From CBIHON01 sp966211965 (lineage in GTDB: Bacteria; Pseudomonadota; Gammaproteobacteria; Burkholderiales; Burkholderiaceae_D), in the NCBI GenBank assembly GCA_966211965.1, contig CBIHON010000015.1, positions 1 through 64,000 on the forward strand: a stretch of DNA of 64,000 nucleotides, in the 5' to 3' direction. How positions within the stretch are numbered: the first letter of the stretch is position 1; each line of letters begins with the position of its first letter. The notes under the pieces are model-generated. The model was given only the letters and a program-made list of their open reading frames with translations. It made no database searches and was not told the origin of the DNA. A program made the position numbers and the translations under genes. Below are positions 25,230 through 34,022 of the stretch, piece after piece.

Positions 25230-26105
25230 ATGCAGCCGAAAGCAGAAAATATCATCCACTCCGGCGAACCGAGCCGATCGGCATTGAAGGTCGCCACCCT
25301 GCGCGCGGTTCATCAATTGCTGGACGAGCCGGTGATATTCGCCGACCCCTTGGCTTTGCCGATTCTCGGTGCGCAGGCTGAGGCCGCGCTGCGTGCCGAT
25401 CCATACCGCTTCGACGACCGGATCGCGCGCGGAATGCGGAAGGTGCTCGCCGTGCGCAGCAGGTTTGCCGAGGAAAAGTTGCGGCAGGCCGTACAGGCGG
25501 GAGTCAAGCAATATGTCGTACTGGGTGCCGGGCTCGACACCTTTGCGTTCAGGAATGCGTATGAGGCCGAAGGCGTGCACGTATTCGAAGTGGATCACCC
25601 CTCGACTCAGGAATGGAAGAAAAGCATGCTGCAAGCCGCAGGCATACACATCCCGGATTCGATGCGCTTCGTCGCCGTCGATTTTGAAAAGGACACCTTG
25701 GCGGCGGGATTGGATAGAGCCGGCTTTCGCACCGCCCGGTCCGCGTACTTTTCCTGGCTGGGCGTCACCATGTATCTATGCGAGCAGGCGGTCATGGACA
25801 CGCTCAAGTTCGTTGGCTCTTTGCCGAAGGAAAGCGCGGTCGCTTTCGATTACCTGGTCGCGCCTTCGCAACTCGGCCTGATGGAACGCACGATAAGCAA
25901 GCACATCGGCAAGGCCTTGGCAGACCAAGGCGAGCCGTGGAAGAGCAACTTCGAGCCGCAGGCGTTTCATAAGGCACTGCGCGACATCGGATTCGGCAGC
26001 ACGGCGGATTTCGGCGCGGACGAGATCAATGCACGCTATCTGGCGCAGCGAAAAGATGGACTGCGGACCAGCGGCGGGCTGAGGATCATGCACGCGCAGG
26101 TTTAG
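25230..26105 (+). CDS. SAM-dependent methyltransferase (LCMT/TIGR00027 family)
   Basis: The 291-residue product matches the class I methyltransferase family related to leucine carboxyl methyltransferase and the mycobacterial TIGR00027 group. Residues 6-30 are the N-terminal SxTA-like helix, VKQYVVLGAGLDTFAFR (88-104) is the SAM-binding motif I, VFEVDHPSTQEWK (111-123) binds the ribose, and FVAVDFEKD and YFSWLGVTMYL are motifs II and III. A CAGGAGA Shine-Dalgarno precedes the ATG. The substrate is unknown; the gene is monocistronic. Confidence 0.88.
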   Translation: MQPKAENIIHSGEPSRSALKVATLRAVHQLLDEPVIFADPLALPILGAQAEAALRADPYRFDDRIARGMRKVLAVRSRFAEEKLRQAVQAGVKQYVVLGAGLDTFAFRNAYEAEGVHVFEVDHPSTQEWKKSMLQAAGIHIPDSMRFVAVDFEKDTLAAGLDRAGFRTARSAYFSWLGVTMYLCEQAVMDTLKFVGSLPKESAVAFDYLVAPSQLGLMERTISKHIGKALADQGEPWKSNFEPQAFHKALRDIGFGSTADFGADEINARYLAQRKDGLRTSGGLRIMHAQV

Positions 26106-26305
26106 ACGCTGTTTGAGTTCATAACATGCTCAAATGAGCGGCCTTCGAGGTGCTGCGGCGGGATAGGGACGGAATGGGAGCAGCAGGAATTTCATGTTAA
26201 ATTCGCACTTGCGATTTGCCATGCCGTGCAGAGCGAACCTCGGGTTTGTCTGGCGCGGTGAAGGCAATCCGGCTTTCCCTATCCTCAATCAGCCCATATC
26301 TGTCC

Positions 26306-27892
26306 ATGGATAAAACCGCCCCGATTTTGGTCGTTGATGATTACATGCTGATCCGCACCTCGGTGCGCAGCATTCTGGGCGAACTGGGCTATTCCAATGT
26401 CTATCAGGCCGACAACGGCAAGACCGCGCAGGACTTGATGCGCAAGGAACCGATGGCCGCCGTCATATGCGATTGGAACATGCCGCTGATGAACGGACTG
26501 GAACTGCTTGAATGGATGCGCACCGAGGAGCGGTACGCAAAGGTCCCGTTTATGCTGCTCACGGCGGAGACCAACCGCGAACTGGTGCGCTCTGCCCTGG
26601 CCGCAGGCGTCACGGCCTATCTGGTCAAGCCTTTCACGTTTCAAAGCTTTGTCAATAAATTCCAATTGATGGTCGGTGCCGACGCCAGCCAAGGCGCGTC
26701 GGCTCAGGCTCAGGCATTCCCGTTTGCCCGGTTCGCCGGCCGTGCTGAAAACGGTGCTCCGCAAGCGCCGCGCATCGGCCCGAAAGTGGTCGGCTTGCAT
26801 GCACCGCTCGATGAACGCCTGCGCCAATCCACCGTACTGATCGTGGATGACACGCCGAACAATATCGAAGTGATGGCTGGCGTGCTGAAAGACGAGTATA
26901 CGATCAAGGTCGCGATCTCCGGCAAAAAGGCGCTGGAAATTGCCGCCGCCGTTCCTGTCGATATCATCCTGCTCGACATCATGATGCCTGTGATGGATGG
27001 GTTTGAAGTGTGCCGCCGCCTCAAGGCCGACCCGGCCACCGCCCACATTCCGGTGATTTTTCTCTCGGCAAAGAACAGCGTGGCCGACGTGGTGTCCGGT
27101 TTTCAATTCGGCGCCGTCGATTATGTGGCCAAGCCGGTCGATCCGACCATACTCAAGGCGCGCTTGTCGACGCATTTGATGCTGTCGAAGATGCTGGCCG
27201 ACCTGAAACGCCAGAACGCGGTCATGATCGACAATGCGCAGTTGCGCGAGGATGTCGACCGCATGACGCAACACGATTTGAAGAGCCCGTTGACGGTCGC
27301 ATTGCAAGGCGCTCATGCCCTTCTGACCGGCGAGCCGCTGTCGCCGGCCCAGCAGGAAAAGCTCGAGATGATCCAGCAAGCGGCCGGCAATGCGCTGGAA
27401 ATGATCAACCGGACCTTCGACTTGTATCGCATCGAAAGCGGCAATTACCAACCAAAGCTGGAGAGCTTCGATCTGGGCGCGCTGTTGAGCGAGGTGACAC
27501 AGCATGTCGAAATGGCCTTCGCGGGAAAACAGGTTGCGATTGTGTTCCCGGCCGAGATAGAAGAGCAATGCCTGGGCGAGCGTTCCCTGTGCTATTCCCT
27601 GTTCAGCAATCTTTTGAAAAATGCGGTGGAAGCTTCACCCGAAGGCGAGCAAGTGACCATCGAGGCCGCACCCGGTTACCAATCGGTGCATGTGGTCATC
27701 AACAATGCGGGCGAAGTGCCGGCCGCGATGCGGGAATGCTTTTTCGAAAAATACACGACGATGGGCAAAGAGGGCGGCACCGGACTCGGCACCTATTCCG
27801 CCAAGCTGATGGCCGAGTTGCAGGGCGGCGGCATCGTGATGGGCAGCGATGGCGGCCACACCCGTCTCACGGTGACTTTGCGGCAGCCGTGA
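26306..27892 (+). CDS. REC-REC-histidine kinase hybrid
   Basis: The 528-residue protein starts with two receiver domains. REC1 is residues 1-125 (LVVDDYM, CDWNMPLMNG, VKPFTF) and resembles CheY. REC2 is about 175-295 (LIVDDTPNN, ILLDIMMPVMDG, AKPVDP). A dimerisation helix follows with the H-box RMTQHDLKSPLTV, then an ATPase domain with NLLKNAVEASP and GGTGLGTYSAKL. There is no sensor or membrane segment, so the input arrives by phosphotransfer or partner binding. The ATG at 26306 was chosen because REC1 begins directly after it; a longer start at 26216 has no better ribosome site. The soluble GAF-PAS kinase 2 kb upstream is a candidate phosphodonor. Confidence 0.86.
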   Translation: MDKTAPILVVDDYMLIRTSVRSILGELGYSNVYQADNGKTAQDLMRKEPMAAVICDWNMPLMNGLELLEWMRTEERYAKVPFMLLTAETNRELVRSALAAGVTAYLVKPFTFQSFVNKFQLMVGADASQGASAQAQAFPFARFAGRAENGAPQAPRIGPKVVGLHAPLDERLRQSTVLIVDDTPNNIEVMAGVLKDEYTIKVAISGKKALEIAAAVPVDIILLDIMMPVMDGFEVCRRLKADPATAHIPVIFLSAKNSVADVVSGFQFGAVDYVAKPVDPTILKARLSTHLMLSKMLADLKRQNAVMIDNAQLREDVDRMTQHDLKSPLTVALQGAHALLTGEPLSPAQQEKLEMIQQAAGNALEMINRTFDLYRIESGNYQPKLESFDLGALLSEVTQHVEMAFAGKQVAIVFPAEIEEQCLGERSLCYSLFSNLLKNAVEASPEGEQVTIEAAPGYQSVHVVINNAGEVPAAMRECFFEKYTTMGKEGGTGLGTYSAKLMAELQGGGIVMGSDGGHTRLTVTLRQP

Positions 27893-27943
27893 TGATTCGA
27901 CCGGGCACGCACAGCACGTTCGCGCCGCCTCAACAATCCAGCA

Positions 27944-28873
27944 TCAATTCGGCACCCAGCCGAACAAATCCTGAAACGCTTTCCGATACCCCGATTTGCC
28001 GACCCGCATGCTGTCGTTATGCGTGCCGCCCTGCACCAGCAGCAAGCGTTTGCGCTCGGGCGCAGCCTCGAATAATTTTTCGCTGAAGCGCGACGGCACG
28101 TAACGATCGGCGGTGCCATGCACGATGAGAACCGGCATGTCCACCTGCGCGATTTTTTTGACGGAATCGAATTTCTGCAGCATCAACAATTGCAAGGGCA
28201 GCCACGGATGGGTAAGCGACTTGGCGATATCGGCCAGCGTGGTGAACGAGGATTCGACAATCAATCCATGTGCGGCGGCAGGTATGGATCCGTGCTGCAG
28301 CTGTCTCGCTGCGGCGCTCAGACTGGCTGCCAGATCGATCGCAATCGCCCCGCCCAGCGAGTGGCCATAGATGTAGCGCTTGGCGGGATTCGGCTGCAGG
28401 CGGGTCAGGTGCTCCCAGGCGACGCGCGCATCTTCATAAACGGTTTTTTCGGAAGGTAAATCGCCGTCGCTCTGACCGAAGCCGCGATAGTCGATCGCCA
28501 ATACCGAAAAACCAAAGTCATGCAATTGTTCGATCCGGAATGCCTGGCCGGTCAGGTTCCAGCGAGCGCCGTGCAGATACAGCAAGGCCGGCGCATTCGG
28601 CGTGGCGGCCGGCCACCACCAGGTGTGGACGCGTTGAGTTTTGCCATCGTCTGCCGGGACTGGAAGATTCGATTCCTGCACGCCTTTGGGCAAACCGTTA
28701 TACCAACTGGCCGTCCCCGGCGCGACGCGAAACAAGAGTTCGCGTTCTTTCTGCGCGAGTTGGTTATAGCCGGCGACCGCAAGAGCGGAACCGAGACCTA
28801 CCAGTGCGAGGGTGCGAGGCCGAGGGCGGAGCAGACAGCGTGAGAAAAGTGAGCGCAAAAATTGATCTGGCAT
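27944..28873 (-). CDS. Membrane-anchored alpha/beta hydrolase
   Basis: The 309-residue protein has an N-terminal membrane anchor (TLALVGLGSALAVAGY) and an alpha/beta hydrolase fold: oxyanion strand LYLHGARWN, YRGFGQSDGD, nucleophile elbow YGHSLGGAIAID, an Asp in VHGTADRYVP and the catalytic His in GGTHNDS. This is the pattern of the YtrF/Bem46-like (serine aminopeptidase S33 type) hydrolases. The start at MPDQFLRS was preferred over an extended frame reaching 28987. Substrate is unknown. Confidence 0.82.
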   Translation of the reverse strand: MPDQFLRSLFSRCLLRPRPRTLALVGLGSALAVAGYNQLAQKERELLFRVAPGTASWYNGLPKGVQESNLPVPADDGKTQRVHTWWWPAATPNAPALLYLHGARWNLTGQAFRIEQLHDFGFSVLAIDYRGFGQSDGDLPSEKTVYEDARVAWEHLTRLQPNPAKRYIYGHSLGGAIAIDLAASLSAAARQLQHGSIPAAAHGLIVESSFTTLADIAKSLTHPWLPLQLLMLQKFDSVKKIAQVDMPVLIVHGTADRYVPSRFSEKLFEAAPERKRLLLVQGGTHNDSMRVGKSGYRKAFQDLFGWVPN

Positions 28874-29048
28874 CGGGCAAGGTAGCGAAGTAACAATGAA
28901 TGGCTGACGTGGTGCAGAAGGTTTGTTGCACGCACGAAATGACTGGATACGCTCTGACTTGCGGCTGCGAAAAATGTTCCATGGCATTGCATTTTGACGG
29001 TCTTGCCCTCAAGGTCGAGACATCGCGTTTGTGGAAAAGGCAATCAAA

Positions 29049-29066
29049 ATCCCATGCTCATGGGAT
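29049..29066. promoter_or_regulatory. Palindrome ATCCCATG-N2-CATGGGAT, copy A
   Basis: A perfect 8-2-8 palindrome (centre CT) 103 bp upstream of the start of the small beta-rich protein gene. Closely related sites occur at 36245-36262 and 57128-57145, also upstream of plus-strand genes. It is likely a dimeric regulator's operator. The rest of the space from 28874 to 29168 shows no gene. Confidence 0.6.
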
Positions 29067-29168
29067 GTTTTATCTTTGACAAAACTTGCATACTTCTTCA
29101 CTCGAAACACGCCGACGTGCCGGTGTTTCGATGCACTCCGAGTCACCCACTTTCATCGAGGATCCATC

Positions 29169-29699
29169 ATGACGACAACACTTGAAAAACCGGTTTCCCT
29201 TGCATCCTCCGCCGCCATTTCACCTGGACAGCAGATCAACTTCAACACGTATTTCACGCTCGAGAATCCAGCGGATTCCAACTACTTGTCCTGGCAGTCG
29301 GGCGGCGTGATGAAGGCCGATCAGGCCATCATTTACCCGACCGCCAAGGATCTGTGGTTTACCGATCCCAACGACACCGACAGCGATGGACCGATCGTGA
29401 CCGGCGCGCCGATTTACATCGTGATGTCGGCAATCGTGCATCTCTGGCTCGGCACCACCGGACCGGGTTCGGAATATGCGCAGTGGGCGAATCTCGGCGG
29501 CGAAGACATCCAGTATGAATGGCAATTCTTCACCGATGAAAACCTGACGCCGAACCTGCCGGTCAACCTGGGACAAACGGTGTATATCGCCAGCCTGGCC
29601 TATCCCGGCTACTTCTTGCAGCAGACGCCGAATTCCGCCTACGTTACGGTCGGCACCACGCCGACGCCGTGGTTGCTGCAACCGGAAGGCGGCGCGTAA
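29169..29699 (+). CDS. Unknown beta-rich protein
   Basis: The 176-residue product begins MTTTLEKPVSL after a GAGGA Shine-Dalgarno. It has no signal peptide and no cysteine, is acidic, and is rich in aromatic and beta-favouring segments (NYLSWQSGGVMKADQ, AKDLWFTDPND, IQYEWQFFTDEN, YIASLAYPGYFLQQ). It resembles small lectin- or stress-type beta proteins in composition, but no family was recognised. It lies downstream of a perfect palindrome and may be strongly regulated. Confidence 0.62.
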   Translation: MTTTLEKPVSLASSAAISPGQQINFNTYFTLENPADSNYLSWQSGGVMKADQAIIYPTAKDLWFTDPNDTDSDGPIVTGAPIYIVMSAIVHLWLGTTGPGSEYAQWANLGGEDIQYEWQFFTDENLTPNLPVNLGQTVYIASLAYPGYFLQQTPNSAYVTVGTTPTPWLLQPEGGA

Positions 29700-29720
29700 G
29701 CATTCCGCAAGCGTAAGAGC

Positions 29721-29773
29721 CTTGCTTCACCTGCATGCGAAGCGCGTTGAATTTGCATGCAGGCGAGTGCAAG
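29721..29773. terminator. Imperfect hairpin between convergent genes
   Basis: Arms starting CTTGC and ending CCTGCATGC pair with GCATGCAGG to GCAAG across a loop of about 16 bases. It stands between the ends of two converging genes and could stop transcription from both sides, although neither side has a proper T-run. Confidence 0.4.
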
Positions 29774-29788
29774 TGTATGACTCCCCTT

Positions 29789-30574
29789 CTAAACCTTCAC
29801 CACAAGCCCTGCATCAAACGCTTTGTTTTCCCATTCGAGTTGCGCCGGCGATGGCGCGCGTCGGCGGTTGAGCGCGTAGCCGCGCGGATTGGCAATCACC
29901 CTGGTGCCGGAAACCTCATAGCAAAAACTGTCATGCACATGACCGTGTATCCACAAGTCGGCCCGTGCGACCAGGGGCGTCAAATCGCTGACGAACGCCG
30001 CATTGAGCAACAAGCCCTGATAACGGGGATGAACGGATTTTGGATGCGGCCCGTGATGCGTGACGACGACAGTGCGGCCTTCGAAAGGCTCCTCCAGTTT
30101 TTTCTCGAGCCAGGCGCGGGAATCCTGGTGGATCCGCAGCGCATCCTGCGCTGTAAAAAGGCCGTCGCCGGCATGGATCGCGCGATGATCGTTCAAGGTC
30201 TTCTGGGCCTCTTCCATCGCGGCAATCCGGTCTGCCGGTTGCAAAAGATAATCGGTCCACATGCAGCATCCGAAAAAACGCACGCCGTTCAACACATATT
30301 CGTCTCGTTCGAGAAAGTGCACGTTGCAGCCGGCTGATGCGGCGCGCAATTTCTCGACCGTGTCTTCATAGCGCTGATGGTAGGCCTCATGGTTGCCGTG
30401 CACATACACCACCGGCACCGGCCAATCGGCAAACGTCGCGATCGCACTGCTACCGTGATGAATGTCGCCGGCGAGGACGAGTACATCGGCATCGCATGGT
30501 TCGATGACGCGATAACCGGGGAATGACTCTTGCAGGAAGTCGAGATGCAAGTCGGATGCGATTTGGATTTTCAT
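29789..30574 (-). CDS. Calcineurin-like metallophosphoesterase
   Basis: This 261-residue enzyme has the metallophosphoesterase motif set: IASDLHLDF (5-13), VLAGDIHHG (33-41), VHGNHEAYH (58-66), VVTHHGPH and WIHGHVHDSFCYEV near the C-terminus. These supply the two-metal site. The family covers phosphodiesterases and nucleotidases; this soluble version has no membrane segment and no fused domain. Substrate cannot be told from sequence. It stands alone on its strand. Confidence 0.9.
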   Translation of the reverse strand: MKIQIASDLHLDFLQESFPGYRVIEPCDADVLVLAGDIHHGSSAIATFADWPVPVVYVHGNHEAYHQRYEDTVEKLRAASAGCNVHFLERDEYVLNGVRFFGCCMWTDYLLQPADRIAAMEEAQKTLNDHRAIHAGDGLFTAQDALRIHQDSRAWLEKKLEEPFEGRTVVVTHHGPHPKSVHPRYQGLLLNAAFVSDLTPLVARADLWIHGHVHDSFCYEVSGTRVIANPRGYALNRRRAPSPAQLEWENKAFDAGLVVKV

Positions 30575-30906
30575 TGCGTTCGAAGGTGATTGCCAAGATT
30601 GCAGTGTGCACCTGCCGGCGCAAAATTTGTAGGGGGATTGCCTTATTCGCGTGCTGGTTCATTTTCCATTGACGCAAGTTGGCATCGACGATGCAAATGA
30701 GTAACAGGAAATGCCTGGGAACTGTGAGACTTGGTTTGGATCTATCGCTATTCGATGGGGAACGAGCATGAAGAAGATCGCTTGCTTTGGCTCTTTTTTC
30801 TCCTGGTATGCGGCATGACAGTTGCGCAAAATGCTCGTCTCACCGGCATCAGCGAAAGCATTGATGCTGCCTGATTTTTTTGCACATCCTGATCGCGGAG
30901 GCAAGA
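30575..30906. other. Intergenic region, no gene seen
   Basis: About 330 bp between the divergent metallophosphoesterase and glycosyltransferase genes. No conserved reading frame, repeat or clear operator was found. The promoters of both neighbours must lie here. Confidence 0.5.
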
Positions 30907-32049
30907 TTGCATCTCGCAGACATCTCCCTGTTTTACGCACCCGAAAGCGGCGGCGTACAAACCTATCTCATGGCCAAGGCGCACTGGGTCCGGCAAAACA
31001 CGCGCATCCGTCATAGTATCGTCGCGCCGGCGTGCGGCAACACGCGCGGCGAAGGGGCGGTCATACGCGTGCCGAGCGTGCCGATCCCGTTTGTCGGCGG
31101 CTATCGCATGCCGCGTTCGATCAAGAACGGCGCAGAGCTGCTGCAGCGCCTGCGGGTTGACTGCATCGAAGTCGGCGATCCTTATCTGTTCGCCTGGACG
31201 GCGCTGCAGGTCAAGCGAGAAACCCAGGTGCCGATCGTCGCGTTCTATCATTCCGATCTGGTGCAGGTGGCCAGGCGCCGCTTTGGCGCCTTGAGCGAGC
31301 GTGCCGCGGCGAAATATGTCAGGCGCTTGTATCGCGATTTTGATCTGGTGCTGGCGCCCAGCGAATGCGCGATGCAACGCTTGTCCGACATGGGCATCGA
31401 TCGCGTGCGACATCAACCCTTGGGCGTGGACACGCGCGTGTTTCGCCCGGCGCTGCGCAATGCCAGATTGCGCCGGCGTCTCGGCCTGTCGGAAGAGACG
31501 CGTCTGGTCGTGTATGCCGGGCGTTTCGCGCGGGAGAAAAAGCTTCCGGCCTTGATCGAAGCGATCGAACGGCTCGGCAAGCCTTACCATTTGCTGATGA
31601 TCGGAAGCGGCGACAAGTTGCCGCCGTCGGCGCAGATCACGCATATTCCGTTTCAGCGGAATGCGCATGCGCTGGCCTCCCTGATCGCGAGTTGCGACGT
31701 GCTGGCGCATCCGGGCGACCAGGAAACCTTCGGCTTGACCGTGTTGGAAGCAATGGCTTGCGGCATTCCCGTGGTCGGCGTTGCGCGGGGCGGCGTGGCG
31801 GAATTGGTGGACGAGCAAAGCGGCATCCTGATCGCACGCAGCGAAGCGACGGCATTGATGGACGGCATTGCAGGCATCTATGAATGCGACATCGCAAAGA
31901 TGGGCACCAATGCGCGGCACAAAGTGGTCGAACGCTACGACTGGAACCGGGTCATGCCGCAATTGCTGGGCAAGTACGCCAGCCTTTTTTCCAATGCGCG
32001 CCAGCGTGACGAATTCTGCCTGCGCGAGGCCGCCTATGCTGTCGAATAG
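30907..32049 (+). CDS. Glycosyltransferase family 4
   Basis: The 380-residue protein is a GT-B glycosyltransferase. The N-terminal domain begins ADISLFYAPESGGVQTYL with the donor-loop glycines; the C-terminal domain has VVYAGRFAREKKLPAL, LLMIGSGDKLPP and the retaining-enzyme motif QETFGLTVLEAMACGIP with the E-x7-E pair. The start is a TTG at 30907, placed five bases after a perfect GGAGG; a TTG 27 bases earlier has no ribosome site. It overlaps the following deacetylase-like gene by 14 bases. The pair could act on one glycolipid or exopolysaccharide, but the product is unknown. Confidence 0.86.
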   Translation: MHLADISLFYAPESGGVQTYLMAKAHWVRQNTRIRHSIVAPACGNTRGEGAVIRVPSVPIPFVGGYRMPRSIKNGAELLQRLRVDCIEVGDPYLFAWTALQVKRETQVPIVAFYHSDLVQVARRRFGALSERAAAKYVRRLYRDFDLVLAPSECAMQRLSDMGIDRVRHQPLGVDTRVFRPALRNARLRRRLGLSEETRLVVYAGRFAREKKLPALIEAIERLGKPYHLLMIGSGDKLPPSAQITHIPFQRNAHALASLIASCDVLAHPGDQETFGLTVLEAMACGIPVVGVARGGVAELVDEQSGILIARSEATALMDGIAGIYECDIAKMGTNARHKVVERYDWNRVMPQLLGKYASLFSNARQRDEFCLREAAYAVE

Positions 32050-32812
32050 GCCGCAACAGGCTCTATGCGTGGCGATCCATGATGTCGCGCCGCACACGTG
32101 GCGGCAGTGCGAGCGCTGGCTCGATGCGATCCATGCGGTCGCCGATATTCCAGTGAGTTTGCTGGTGGTGCCGCACTATCATCGGCATCCGGTGCGCAAC
32201 CAGGCTTTTTATGAATGCCAATTGGAAGAGCGCTTGGCGCACGGCGACGAATTGGTGCTGCATGGTTATACCCATCTGGATGAAGGTCCGGCGAGGTCCG
32301 GATGGGTAGACAAATTCGTGCGCCATGTCTATACCCGGGATGAGGGCGAGTTTTATGCGATCGATGCGGACGAATCGCGCACCCGCATCGAACTCGGGCT
32401 GGAATGGTTTGCACGGCGTCACTGGCCGGTAGCGGGATTCGTCGCGCCGGCCTGGCTGCTGGGCCAAGGTGCATGGGATGCCTTGCGTGATTTTCCCTTC
32501 GCCTATACGACCACGCTGCGGCGGATGTTTCTGTTGCCGGAACGGCGCGCGCTTCCTTCTCCCTGCCTGGTCTACAGCGTGGGAAATCGATGGCGCCGAG
32601 GTTTCAGCTATACACGCAACACGATGCTGGAGAATCTTGCCGGCGACGCACCCATGATGCGTCTGGCCCTGCACCCGAATGACGTCCATCATCCCGGCGT
32701 GGTCCGGCGCAGCCAGCTCATCATTGAAAGAATGCTGACGTCGCGGCAGGCGATGACCAAGCGCGCGTTTGCGGAGTCGGCCGCGTCGCAAGCGGTGCGA
32801 ATCGCGTTTTAG
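32036..32812 (+). CDS. DUF2334 polysaccharide-deacetylase-like protein
   Basis: The 258-residue protein belongs to the NodB-fold DUF2334 group. The metal site is suggested by CVAIHDVAPHTW (His-Asp), LVVPHYH, LVLHGYTHLDEG and, late, LALHPNDVHHPG. It overlaps the glycosyltransferase gene, so the two are co-translated. DUF2334 proteins often accompany glycosyltransferases that build surface glycolipids. No signal peptide is present, so it works in the cytosol. Confidence 0.82.
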   Translation: MLSNRPQQALCVAIHDVAPHTWRQCERWLDAIHAVADIPVSLLVVPHYHRHPVRNQAFYECQLEERLAHGDELVLHGYTHLDEGPARSGWVDKFVRHVYTRDEGEFYAIDADESRTRIELGLEWFARRHWPVAGFVAPAWLLGQGAWDALRDFPFAYTTTLRRMFLLPERRALPSPCLVYSVGNRWRRGFSYTRNTMLENLAGDAPMMRLALHPNDVHHPGVVRRSQLIIERMLTSRQAMTKRAFAESAASQAVRIAF

Positions 32813-32850
32813 ACCTTGAACGGGTTCCAAGAAGCAATAGGGAGCCGCCT

Positions 32851-32883
32851 CCTCTTACCCCGGCGCTCTTCCGGGAGAAGAGG
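32851..32883. terminator. GC-rich hairpin after the glycosyltransferase pair
   Basis: CCTCTT and CCCGG (32851-32863) pair with CCGGG and AAGAGG (32871-32883) with a 7-base loop and a short internal mismatch. It lies 39 bases past the deacetylase stop. No T-run follows. The remaining sequence to 33110 shows no gene. Confidence 0.4.
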
Positions 32884-33110
32884 GCAAGAAATGGCCGCAC
32901 TGAAATGGAGACTTCATTGTGCCGGTTCAATAATGCAGGCAATACCGCAAAAAAATAATGCCATACGCCATGCCGTTTCCTTACTCTCCTGATATTCTTT
33001 CGCCTTGAGGAATTCATGAGTGGCAATGCCCCGAACCGTCACGCCGGGCGCACAAGCACTTCAGCAGCCAGGCGACCGCCATCGCCCGCTAACCAAAGGA
33101 AAACACCAGC

Positions 33111-33914
33111 ATGAAACGCGTCATTTTCAATCAAAAGGGCGGCGTCGGAAAATCGACCATCGCCGTCAATCTTGCGGCCATCGCTGCGCATCAGAACAAG
33201 AAAACCCTGCTGATCGACATGGACCCGCAATGCAATTCGAGCCGCTATCTGCTTGGCGCGGAAGCGAGCGGGCTGACGCCGACCATGGCGGACTTTTTTA
33301 AAAGTACCCTGGACTTCCAGTTGTTCCCAAAGCCGGAAAGCACATTCGTGCATGAAACCCGATTCGAGAATCTGGCCATCATCCCATCGCACGATGAAAT
33401 CGGCGAATTGCAATCGAAGCTCGAATCGCGGCACAAAATCTACAAGCTGCGCGATGCCCTCAAAGCCTTGTCCAAGGAATACGAGGAAATCATCATCGAT
33501 ACCCCCTCGTCCTATAACTTCTTCACCCAATCCGCGCTGATCGCCGCCGACGTTTGCCTGATTCCCTTCGATTGCGACGATTTTGCCAGGCAGGCGTTGT
33601 ACAGCCTGATGAACAATGTGCGCGAAGTCCAGGCCGACCACAACGACGCGCTGGTGGTCGAAGGGATCGTGGTGAATCAGTTTCAGCCACGTTCGCGCCT
33701 GCCGCAACGTCTGGTCGACGAATTGCTCGCTGAAGGCCATCCCGTGCTCGGCACCAAACTCTCCAGTTCGATCAAGATTCGCGAATCGCATGAGTTGAAC
33801 CTGCCGATGATCCATATGGATGCACGGCACAAGGTGAGCCAGGAATTTATCGCCTTGTACGAGGAGCTGGAAGCTGCGGCCGGCATTCAAAACAGAAAAG
33901 TGGCGAACGGATGA
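33111..33914 (+). CDS. ParA-family ATPase, orphan
   Basis: This 267-residue protein has the deviant Walker A motif FNQKGGVGKSTIAVNLA (6-22), Walker A' LLIDMDPQCNSSRYLL (34-49) and Walker B IIIDTPSSYNFF (about 128-139). It matches ParA/Soj-type ATPases. No parB gene or parS-like cluster is visible beside it, so it is not a classical segregation cassette; orphan ParA proteins may position other cargo such as chemotaxis arrays or carboxysome-like bodies. An AAAGGA Shine-Dalgarno lies upstream. Confidence 0.88.
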   Translation: MKRVIFNQKGGVGKSTIAVNLAAIAAHQNKKTLLIDMDPQCNSSRYLLGAEASGLTPTMADFFKSTLDFQLFPKPESTFVHETRFENLAIIPSHDEIGELQSKLESRHKIYKLRDALKALSKEYEEIIIDTPSSYNFFTQSALIAADVCLIPFDCDDFARQALYSLMNNVREVQADHNDALVVEGIVVNQFQPRSRLPQRLVDELLAEGHPVLGTKLSSSIKIRESHELNLPMIHMDARHKVSQEFIALYEELEAAAGIQNRKVANG

Positions 33915-34022
33915 CCAATGGGAAGTACGAATTGGCATATCCGGGCACCCCTGGCATGGGAGCGGTACGGCGGCGTTGATTGCCGTGCCGCTCTCTTATT
34001 TCGTACATGAATTCGACAATCA

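Noticed and set aside
26285..27568. Long minus-strand open frame opposite the REC-REC kinase
   Set aside because: The plus strand has clear receiver and kinase motifs; the opposite frame has His/Gln/Arg-rich shadow composition.
30748..32097. Long minus-strand open frame opposite the glycosyltransferase
   Set aside because: Shadow of the GT-B gene, which carries family motifs; no ribosome site or motif for the reverse frame.
33111..33914. ParA as part of a plasmid partition locus
   Set aside because: No parB, parS cluster or replication gene next to it; surrounding genes are chromosomal in type.
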